This document shows positions 35,601-47,600 of a DNA stretch of 64,000 bases, piece after piece (the first letter of the stretch is position 1; every line of letters begins with the position of its first letter). The position numbers and the translations under genes were made by a program. A model generated the notes under the pieces. That model was not told the DNA's origin and did no database searches. It saw nothing but the letters and a program-made list of their open reading frames with translations. The stretch comes from Mycteria americana. Lineage: Eukaryota; Chordata; Aves; Ciconiiformes; Ciconiidae. The stretch covers positions 56,296,001 through 56,360,000 of the forward strand of contig NC_134369.1 in assembly GCF_035582795.1 (NCBI RefSeq), given 5' to 3'.

Positions 35601-38600
35601 GCTATCCAATCTTCGCCTGGAGAATCAGCTGCTACGGAATGAAGTTCAATCTTTAAATCAAGAAATGGCTTCGTTAATTCAGAGGTCCAAAGAAACACAA
35701 GAAGGTACTGTGGTTTGGAAACTCAACTGTAACATATTACGCCATTTCTATGTTAGTGTTTTGTATTTATAATAAAATCTTTCTAGTTAAATTTGCATGT
35801 ATGACTTACCAAGCAAAATGATTCTTGGTTTCAGAGTAACGAGCTGGCAGAAACTAAAAGGCTTGTTCAACTACAGAGATAACACAAATGTTGACTAAAA
35901 TGATGCAATCAAGTTAGTTCCAAACCTTACATCTTATTAAAACAGTGTTAGCAAATATTATCAGTATTAAAATACTTTTCCAGCATTTTAAACGCTATTG
36001 CAAAGTACTAATTTTTAAATTAGTAAATCCCTTTAAATACTTCAGAATCTGACTACTTTCTGGCTGTGGACTATAATATGTGATGCCTAGAACGTGACAG
36101 TAGAAATATAAAATTCAGTATTTTTATATGACTTCACTAGCTTTTTCAAAGCCAAATGCAATGACAAATATAAAAAATGTGAATATAAATTAAACACTTA
36201 AATGATAAAACCTTGAGCAAATTCCTGCTGTTATGCATACAACTGAGGGACCGCACTTTTTTCAAAGTAACCGTATGAGCCAGAGAATTTTAATTTCTGT
36301 TGAAGTTTAATATGTGATGTTTGATGAAAACCAGAAGCCGCTGTAAGTATTCAGGCATTATTTCAACACTGGTGTATTTTTCTACTGTTTTTTAGGTTGA
36401 GCTTATTGTCACATTGAGTTGAACTAGCTGCTTTATGTAGAGGTTTCCAAAGGCTTGCTTGCACAGGGGTGTTCGACAGTCGGCCATTGCAAGGGGTGGG
36501 GCAGGTAAAATTTGTCATCTGCAGTGTGACACAGAATGAAATGCCTGTTTTGAGATCGCCTGCAAAATTTTATGGGTCATGCTCTGACAGCCAGTCTGGC
36601 ATTTGTTACTTCTTGGTAGCTCATAAAGTTTCTGTGTTACTTCAACTTGGTTGTATTTAATTTCTTTCTTTAAGAAATGTGATGTGTGCTTCCTGACCAT
36701 TTACAAGACCTTGCAATACTGACTTTTATAAACTTCAAAGAAACTCCTTATTTTGTAGAACTGAACAAATCCCGGGAAAGGGTTGAGAAGTGGAACGTTG
36801 ACCATTCAAAGAGTGACAGGATGGTTAGAGAACTTCGAGCTCGAGTGGATGATCTGACAGAAGCTGTTGGTGCCAAGGATTCACAGCTAGCTGTGCTGAA
36901 AGTACGGTTGCAAGAAGCTGATCAGCTCTTAAGTGCTCGGACAGAAGCCTTGGAAGCATTGCAGAGTGAAAAATCACGGTACTTCATAATTTCATACTTC
37001 ATAATTCTGCAAATAGTAATAAGTTTGAAAATTCAAGATAGATAATTTAGTCTCTTTAAGAATAAAAATGAATAAACTAATGGGGAAAGGGATTGTATCA
37101 AGTTTTGAAACACAAGGATTAAAGTTTGCTCTGAGCCCACTATATCATAGCTGGTAGTGGGAACAGGGCAAACGAGTGTTAAATAGGAGCAATTGTCACC
37201 TGATTATTGAAATCCATTTTGTATAAAGTATTTATATTTGTGTTAGAAGCCTGAAGCTGAAGATCTCAAGAAAAATGTTTTTGTCTTGAAAAATACGTTT
37301 GCTTATCCACAAATATGAAGACTTTTCTGACTTACCTCAGCGCTGGGATATGAATCAGCAATTGGATACTCCAGAATATAGGTCAGGCAGGAGATGTGTG
37401 AGTCATTAACTCCAGGCCTCACACCTGTTGCCAGCTGTATTCAATAATTTACTGGGTAAATTTTCAAAGCTGGTCTGAAAACCAGGTATTCATATTTCTA
37501 CCTGAAAATCACACTAGATTTCTTCTTTTTCAATTAATATGTATATCACTCTTTCAGGATAATACAAGACCACAGTGAAGGGAGCAGTTTGCAAAATCAA
37601 GCCCTTCAAACTCTTCAAGAGAGGCTGCGTGATGCAGACTCCGCACTCAAGCGAGAGCAAGAAAGTTACAAACAAATGCAGGTTAGACATGAAGAGTAAG
37701 GAAGAGTTTCACACTCTACTTTTGAGATCAAATCTGTGAGGTTCCAACTGCTCTCTTCCCCTTGACTTCAGTTCCTGTGCAGGGTACTAAGTGCTTGGAA
37801 GGATGCGAGTCTACTTGCATCTACTTAGTCCACTGCACTAAGTATCATTGCGATGCTAGTTTACTTTTTATATGTTATTTTGAAAGCTTTGTGATTAAAA
37901 GTTTTTGAGGTTTCATGCTGATGATTTTTACTGTTTCTTCCATGCTAACTTTAATGTTAAAACATGTTTTAAAACTGAGTAATCTATTTAATTTTCCGTG
38001 CTATGTTGTTACACAACAAATTGTTACACAATTTTAATGTGTAGTCTTAAGAATATTAAGCTGGATGATCACTTCTGTGGTAAAAATGTGAGTACGTCAT
38101 TGCTAGATACTGCTTTCCACACTTAGCTTGACCTTTGTTATGTATAGTAGCATCTTTGAAAATCTTTATCAACGTCTGGTTATTTTTTTCTTTTAGTACA
38201 TCAAAATATGGCAGACTACATTTGATAATATTTTTGAGGGGAAAGCTTGCTTTTTGTTTACCAAATAAACATAAATAACAGGAAGATTGTTATTCCGTCA
38301 CTATTTCTGGTGAGGGGAAGAAATGCATATTTTTACTGATATTATTTAGCACTTGCTTCAGCAAGCAGGATTTCTTTCCACATAGCACTAATGCATCTTT
38401 ACGTTGGAGGTGGTAGATAATAAGGCGTTGTTTCACATGTAGTTGCTTTTAAACTTTCTTTTTTCCTTTCTAGGTTAAAGTTGAGACTGTGTTTAAACAC
38501 AAAGTATTGTTTCTTTATTGCTAATAGAATGAGTTTGCGGCTCGTCTAAGTAAAATGGAAGCAGAACGTCAGAATTTGGCAGAAGGGATAACCGTAGCAG

Positions 38601-41600
38601 AAAGAAAGTATTTAGATGAAAGGAGGCGAGCTGATGAGCTTCAGCAGCAAGTCAAAGTAACTAAAAACCACCTAGAATCTGCAAAACAGGAACTGACAGA
38701 CTATAAACAGAAAGCTACTCGCATACTCCAAGTAAGCGTTTCTGTAAAGAAATCGTTTGATTTGTACACTTAACTTTTTTAAGGTGTTATGCTTCAAATA
38801 ATCTGTGGGGTTTTTTCATGTGACCTGTAATATATTTTGGTGCCTATCTATAATGATACCTATACAGAACAGCTACCAGTCTGCATTTTGTAAATGTAAG
38901 TTTACAGATTGACTTAGGTAATTGAAATGGAAGTTCAGGTCCTGAACTTAAAGAAAAATCCAAGTAACCAGTGCACTTATTGTGCAACATCTGTCAGTGT
39001 GTTCCGCATCCAAGAGTCCAATCTTAGGCAGATAGATAAATTGATGTAACCTACAATTTGTTCCACACCCAGTATTCTTGAGTCAAGAATGTTGCTCTAT
39101 TCTGCTTGAGGCTGAAGCATAGCATATAATGGATACTTATGTGTAAACCAAAGAAAATATTTTTGTATATTCTGAAAGGTTGCATGTGATCAGCATTATA
39201 TAAACAATGGCAAAATTAGGTATTTTGTGCAGAGTTCTATGCTACTTAAGTTGTCAAAGATACCAAATCCAAATGCGGTTAATTTGAGTCTTGTTTATAA
39301 ACAAAGTTAGCAAAATGTTGAAGATAAAGGTGTCTTTTTAGAATAATTAATTTAGTCTGATATCCAAGGAAAGGTTTTAAATCATCTTGATAAATATGAG
39401 AAGCATGAGATCAGAAGTCAATGTCGAGCTGACATTAGGTTGACTCTGAATAAAGTGGTTCATCCTCTTTCCCAAAAGAGTTTTTGCTGTATTTGGCTCT
39501 TATTTGGCTTTGTTGGCAGGAGAAAGGATGGACTGAAAGGGGGTCAGCTTTGTCTTTAGTCTCTGTTAGCGTCCGTCTTCTCTCTTATGGTAGCTGGAAA
39601 GCCAAAATTGTTATCCATGACATGTTTAACATTCCAGGCACTTCTAAAGAGAAAAGCTGTACTCTTCCTCAGATAACACAGGCTTTCAGTAAATCCAGTC
39701 TCATGGCATACAGGAAGTCAGAAAAATTATCAGTAGGGAAGCATTTTCTTTTTAAAATGTGTAGGGTCATTATTAACTTGGCTAAAAGAACAGATAAAGC
39801 AGTTCTTTGCTCTAAGATTCAAACGTAGACATACAGTAAAAGTCATTTTGGCATATTCTAGTTGAGCACTTGTTAAATACTGCAATAAATAATATATTGA
39901 TTTATTATTTCAGTCTAAAGAAAAGTTGATAAACAGCTTAAAAGAAGGCTCTGGTATTGAAGGCCTGGATAGCAATACTGCAAGCACAATGGAACTAGAA
40001 GAACTGAGACATGAGCGAGACACTCAGAAAGAAGAAATACAAAAACTAATGGGACAAATCCAACAGATGAGAACAGAGCTGCAGGTAGCTATGATTATAT
40101 ACACATGTATTTGTAGTTAACCATGCACAAAGGACTGCTTTCTTGTATACTTTAGGGCTGTTGCTTCTAGTGTTTATTTCACCTAGTATTAAAATAAGCC
40201 AGCTTTTGCTCAAGGTGAGACACATGCTTATTGATACCCAATTTCTTTCCATGTTCTCACTTCAGGTCATGTGGGAGGAATACTATTGGTACCACTTCTC
40301 TCTTCCCTCACTACCGTGTGCTATTTTTGAGGGAAGCATTTCTTTCCAAACAAGTGTGGTGATTTCTGTAGAGATCACCTATATCCTTTTCTGCAAGGGC
40401 TACTAATCCTTGAAGCAACTGTAATCCGAGTCATCTGCTGGCCAAATTGGCTCAACCCAGCAGTTGCACGCAAGCCTAGTTTACACAGTTTTAGCCTGTA
40501 AACAGTAGAAGGGAAAAAGTGGAGGCTTTTCATGTTCACAAAATGCATTTATTTTATTACTATATTAGTAAAAATACTCTGTATAAAATGACCAAATGTC
40601 ATTTATTCAATACACACTCACCTTCATTTTCCTTTGAAGCAGTATTGCAGATAGGTAACAGCAAAAAAAAAAGTTCTATGACAGATTGCAGCATTGTTTG
40701 AATGTTAGTGAAATGGCAACATTTCTGTTCATTTCAGGATATGGAGACTCAGCAGGTAAGTGAAGCTGAGTCAGTGAGAGAGCAGCTTCAAGACCTACAA
40801 GAGCAAATAGCAGCACATAAAATGGCCAAGCAAGAGGCAGAAGCTGAACTAGAACGGCAAAAACAGGTAAGGAATTCTTAAAGCCTTAAAGACCAAGCCT
40901 CTGATTGGTCTTATTTTAGGCCTCATGTGGTGTCATCGGTAAAGCATTTGGCTTATTAAGAGAGTGGCTTATACAGTATTTGGGTTATTTTTTGTCTAGT
41001 ATTCCAAAGAAATCCCCAAAAGCTTAATGAATGTCACTAGGCCAAACAAAGCGCAACCAGTACTAAGCAATGGACAGGGCCTTCTGGATACTCCTGATAA
41101 ACAGAGATCTCGCTGATGTACTAAACATGAAACATGATCCTAGGGAGTGCATGAAATTGATCATGATCCTAAATTTTATTCAGCAGGGGACAATCAAACA
41201 GTAGGGATATAGTAACATTTGTAACCATTATTTATATCAAGAAACTCAAATACTAAAAATGGTTACTGTGGAACTTTCTGTGCTCAATTACTACATAAGA
41301 TTTAGCTCGTAAAACAATGTTACTGTAGTACCAATTCATAGATTTTTTTTTTTTAATCCACTTGTTACACAGTTCTGAATCTAAATGTTGTTACTTCCAA
41401 ACTGCTCTGTAAGACAAACTGCTGATAAAATTATATTAATGAATTTTGTCAGATTGTGTCATCTTTTTAAGCAAACTCCCCCTTGATTTAAGCAGTTTTG
41501 TGCTAAAAAGAGGGAAAAAAAGGCAAACTCATATTTCATATGAACAAACTTATTATTCAGTAGAAATCAGACAAATGCTTTGCACCCTATTAAAAAATTT

Positions 41601-44600
41601 CTCTGTAAGAAAAAGCTCATGTAAAGAGAATTAATAATGAGGAAAGCAGGAGAGTACACTGTATCTGCTAGGAACAATTTATCTTATAGGATTATCTGTC
41701 CTTCCAGAAATTACATTTTAATGAGATGCTAGCAGCTTGAACTAATTAAAAGGCAGAAGCCGAGGTCTGCTCTTGATGGATAGCTGATGTTTATTATATC
41801 AAAGCAGATGGTAAATTGTGTTTTGTTGCTCCTGTCCTTCTGAGGGGTATATTTTAAGTCAATACTACATACAGAAAAAGGGAGGTGAATTAAAAAAAAA
41901 AAAAAGCATTATCAATTATTACAGAAACTGAAGTATTCCTTTTGATGACACACATTTACATGTGTAATTGTGTGCATTGATACTTAATACAATTATGGTC
42001 TGTTCTATCTGGGAATTCCTTTAACTATTGCCATAAGATTTCTGAGACTGAAGATGGAAAATAAGTAGAGGTGTTATTTCTTGTACATCTGATGGTTTGA
42101 AGGGAGAAAGAATAGGATTATCTGTTTCCCGTGGCACCTGACAGCTGACGTGATACAGTGATTTGAAGACTGTCTTAATTTAAAGGGTAAGCATGACAGG
42201 TCTTTAAGTTGGAGTTAAAATGGCCACTAAATCATGGGAGTAACAAAACTTATAGTTAGATTTGCTGTTCAGTAAGTTGTCCCTTACTAATATTCTTTCC
42301 CCTTTCACATCTGTTATGTTAATTTATCCTAAACTGTAAAGGAAGATCTGTGTCATACAGAATTATAGATAGATATGCCAAGGGTAAACAGTGAGAGTAT
42401 AAAGAAGATAAATCATGGTCCCAATGAAATTGTGTGACTCTTAATAAACTAGTCTGGATTAATATTTATATTAGGTCAGTCTCTACAAAAGAATTTGATA
42501 AGTCTTGTAGGTTGTGTCTTCATACTCACCCCCCCCCCCCCCCCTTCTAGCCAGACACTGAACTAAGATTAAATTTCAGTTTATATTTGATTGCAGCATA
42601 TTGCCTTCTTGTGTTCTACTGTGAAACTCTAGATAAGAGAATGTCTCTCAAAATACATCTATGTATAAAATCTTTTATTTGTGATTGTGATGCATTTTAT
42701 AGGAACTCCATTATACTGAAGAAGAATTGTATCGAACAAAGAATACTTTGCAAAGCAGAATAAAAGACAGAGAGGAAGAAATTCAGAAGCTCAGAAATCA
42801 GGTACTATGTGTGTATAGAAAATAACTTTATCACCTTAAATTATGAAAACAGCAATGAGAACTATTAATTTGATTAAACTGTACAAAAGAAATGTAAAGG
42901 CTCTATTAATGAGTTACAGTGTACTAGTTTTCAATACAGAGTAGAGTTTTGAGTGGAGGGGATACAAGAAGGGTATCATGAAGTGGTAAATAGCCTAATT
43001 TATAATTGCATGTGCTTTTGTCTTCGGGGGGAAAAAAAAATCAACCTGTGTCCCAACTAGACCTGATGGGGTGGTGCTGGATCAACATTCTTCTTTTTGA
43101 AAACTAAAAGAAGTAATTGGCGCTTGATTAGGTCATCATGATTTCTGCAAAGATCCTTTTAACTGGGCATAAGAACATAAGTAATGTCCTACAGACTCAG
43201 TGATCCATCTAGCCCACTGTTCTGTCTTGGACAGTGGCAATGGGACCAGCATGTGAGCCTGGTTGCTTTCTTCACTGCCTTGTACTAGTTCAGCATCAGC
43301 AGCTGAATTAGGGACGTTAGTGTTTAAGTCCCTACTAAGTCCCACCAGTATGTTTATGGACCTATTTTCCTTGAATCAGTCTAATCCCTTTTGGCACCTT
43401 CTCATACTTGTCAGCCCCAACAGTCTCCTTGGGCAGCATGAAGGCATAGGCCTCATTTTGTGTGGATTATCTTAGCATAATGAAAAGTAGTCTGTATGTC
43501 TATATGAGAAATTGATAGTCTAGAGTCAACTGTGGTCAGCTGTACAGTTATAGTGTCAGAGGATTTGGAAATTGTAGTGTTGCGATACAAATTTCTCAAG
43601 CCTGTTGGCAGATGATTCTTCTGGTAATACTGGCTTCAGGACTACCTGCACCTGCCCTGGTGCATTCCATCTGATTTGTATTTTTGATATCTCACTGCCT
43701 CTGGTTCCTGCTGATTCTGCTTTTTCATCATTGAACCTACATCTTTGTGGTATATGATGCTACAAGTGGCTGAGGTCCAAGACTGTAGTGAATAGACGAG
43801 CTATTGCACATATGGCTAATCTGGAGATTCCCATTTGCTTTAAATATTTTCTGCAAATTGAATGACATGATCCACGTCTTCATTTGCTGTCCTTGCAGTT
43901 TCTATTTGCTAGTACAATCATGTTTTCTGCTTCAGTGCTCCTCAATTCTTCTGCAACATATCCTGCATTTTCACCATTTTCACTCAAGCTTTCCTGTAGA
44001 ATGGCATCAGATTCTCCCCGTTTGTACTGAGTTTGTCCTTCCTCGCTTGAAAACATTTTACGTACTTGCTTGTTTTGTGAAGTTGCAAGTGTGATAGCCA
44101 GGCTGGATTATCTTGCTATTGTCATGCCTACCATTTAAACTCAGCTCTGAGGCATAGCATTGACTTTTGTGGTCAAACTTATGAGTATACAGAAATGTTC
44201 ATATGATTAGAGGTGGAAAACATAGGAATACATTTTTACATAGAGTTTCTTGTGTCATGTAAAATCTTGTTTTAGCAACTAAGTTTCTTCTTTATTGTGC
44301 TGCTCATTGGTGATCATTTTGATAGTATTATCCTGTAAAAATCCTGCAATGGGGTAACTTGGTTCTTGGAAGGCTTAAATTTTTAGAATTTTGTAATATG
44401 TTGGTTGCTCAGACTTTGAACTTATTCTGATTTTTTTCTTTGCTTTGTTTTCTAGCTCACAAACAAGGCTCTAAGTAGTAGTAGTCAGACAGAATTAGAA
44501 AATCGGCTTCATCAGCTGACAGAAACACTAATTCAGAAGCAAACCATGTTAGAGAGCCTGAGTACAGAGAAAAACTCACTTGTCTATCAACTGGAACGAC

Positions 44601-47600
44601 TTGAGCAGCAGCTGAAGGCTATCCAAGGCACTAGTACTAATGGACCTTCCATTAATATGGCAGGCATTGACAGTGCTGAAGGTAAATAAGAAATATAATA
44701 TTTAAAACTCTGTCCTCCTGCAGTTCAGGCTTTTATATTTCCTAAGGCCTTTCCCTGAAAGTCTGAGTTTATAAGGGAAAAAAAAATGCTGAAAATATGC
44801 AGCTTATGCCGGAGACCTTGTCAACAGCAGCCAGTAACATAAAAAATAGTTAAGTAGAAGGTCCTTTGTGTGTGTAAATTACTTTAAGTAAATTTAATAA
44901 AGCCAATGTCATCTTAAATTCTCAATGCTATGGCACTGTTGGAACAATCACATTTACAAATCCTGTCACAGGTGCAAATAAATCTCTCTTTTGGGGTTTA
45001 AACTGCATGTCAGAAGCAGGATATAAGTCTCCTCTTGTAAAAAGGGTTTGGGAGGTCAGCAAGAATGGGATACTTCCTTTTGAGAGTTGATCAGAATTCT
45101 GGTTGAAATCAATTGCCTCTTTGCTTTCTGTTTTTCTTGAAAAGCAGCTTAAAATACAGTGGTTCTGCTGAGGTTGGTTTGTCTGTACTGTGTAGCGATC
45201 ATCCTGTATCTCTAGGAGAACCTCAGCAGTTGATCCATGGTTTTGAGATATTACTTTTCAAAGTCCAAAGTTTGTAATTTTGTATATATGGTAAGTAACT
45301 ATAAAAGCAATGGACAATTACTAAAAGGTGTAAACAACAATTCAGACTTTTGTTTCCCTGCTTATGAAAGACTTTTAAAGAAATAAGGCAGGAGAACTAG
45401 CAAATTTGAAATATATTTCCTTTTGGCTTGTTTTTAAGTAACTTCAGTAAGCTTATGTTTAGTTGCACAAAGGTAACATTATCTGAGAGACTTTTAATAA
45501 AGTTGATACATAGTAAAAATGTAAAGCAGAAATTCTTGGAATATACAAGTTAGTATGGGAAATGCTATTGAAGTTTTACTATATGAGAAATAAAAGCAAA
45601 TGGAGAAACTGTGACAGTATCAAACCCATAATTTTATACACCTAATAATAGAATTATTATTACATGGTAGAATTGAATATCAAGAGGTCCATCTAGTGAA
45701 CTAAAATAAATTTTAAAACTACACTAAGTTGAAGAAACATTTGACTTGATTGTAAGGTTATCAAGAATCCTGTGCTCAAAACACACTCCTCTGCCCCCAG
45801 CAAAATGGCACTAACAGATTAATTACTATTTTTATTTTATTTTTATATATCTTCGTTATACGTTATTGATTTGTTTTACTTAAACAACAACTTAGCTGGT
45901 TTTAGACTAATGAGATTTGCTTTTTTTCCCTTCAAATAGGTGCTCGCATGCGTAATGTTCCTGTCCTGTTTAGTGACATGGATACTAACATGGCAGGAAT
46001 GTATGGGAGAGTTCGCAAAGCTGCCAGTAGTATAGATCAGTTTAGGTAAGAGTGTCCTAAGGGAATACATTCTGTAATTGCTGGAATCCTTTGGCAGTTT
46101 TCAAGTGGCACAGCTTCTGTTTTGAATTGCTTCTGTGAAGGTAAAAGTAAAAAATAATGAAGCTAAAGTATGGTATAAATTACTAAATATTGACCTGGTT
46201 CACTTGTGATTTCCTATGATATTAATATCTTCAGGCTTTTGCAAATTACAGTCAATTACTTAAACAACGCTCTTGTAGATTTCAATACAAGAGAATCACT
46301 AAACTATGGACAAAAAAACTAACCCTTTTCATTACCACCTTCTACCTCTTTCACTTTCAGAGGTTTTGACTGTGTCTGTGATACAAACTGTAAGAGTGTA
46401 TTAGTGGGGAGTATCATATGTATTCTTTTACTCCTGTTTAGGCATCCTGATGAAGACAAGGTTCTGAATTCTGACCCAGTGCAGCTGTTTACCTTGAAAG
46501 ATAATCTGTTTGAGGAATTAGTAAACAAAAATCATTCTGGATCCAGCAAAAGACTTGCCTTGATCCCTTTTCTGAGCGGTTAGGTTAATTGTCAATAATC
46601 ACAACAAAGGTCTGCTCCAAAGCTTGGATCAAATACCAATAGAGAACAAAATTAAGTAATACTTCTTAATGCTTTGAAAGGAAGATACCTTGATAGAAAG
46701 TCCTTCATGCTTCCATGGTACTTTAATTTCATTGTGAAGAATGTCAGGATTTCCATGATTGGAACCTATTGTATGTGATGTTTTAATACTAAACTTCATT
46801 TGGCAGTATCATACTAACTTCAGTACGTGCATGGGTATTTTTAATGATGTCCCTGAGCACACATCTAATGCAGTATGCTTTGTAGCACTGTAGCAGTAAA
46901 CTTGGAAAACCCACGACCTTTTCATCTAATGAAATATAAGAATGGTAGGGATCTATCAATTTTTTCAAAGGAATCCAAGGTTTTAGTTGCTTAAATCTTT
47001 TTGAAAGATTCATGACAGCTCCTCAAGTAACAAAATTTGACAAATATATAGCATATTTGTGAGTTTTAAAATACCTGTACAAACCTTAGCTCTTTTTCAC
47101 AAACTCTGAGCCTAGCATGTAACAGAAAAACTTGGGAGAATATGTTTTATGGTCTGAATTCTGAATTTTCTCACTCCATTTAATGTCTTGGGATACATGA
47201 AGTAAAATTCAAGTCAGAAGCAAAGCCATGTGTGTAACATCAGCTGATGTTTATGAGTTTGTGGTGACTGGAATGAGAGGAACAGGAATTTATTGTTCAG
47301 TGCTAACTTGTGCATTTTGTTTTTCTCTTGTACTTGTGTAGCATTCGGCTGGGAATCTTTCTAAGGCGGTATCCCATAGCAAGAGTCTTTGTAATCATTT
47401 ACATGGTGAGTAAGCTTTCTTTAAGGTAGGAAGTTTAATGCAAGATATCTATAGCCAGTTTATATAATACTTCTTAAATTGCAAGATGTTTGATGTTCAA
47501 AAGGCTATATAATTAACTTCAACAACTCAATGCATTTTTTTGTAAAGCAGACTAAATAGTACTTACATAATAGCATTTTGGAGTCAAGTTGCTTGGCAGT

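Noticed and set aside
35705..35772. Extension of the exon 3 frame past the donor
   Set aside because: Similarity to golgin-84 ends exactly at the GT, and the frame resumes in exon 4.
39484..39828. 114-codon open frame just before GOLGA5 exon 7
   Set aside because: Exon 6 joins exon 7 in phase 0 with conserved sequence on both sides (RILQ then SKEKL). This frame is intronic.
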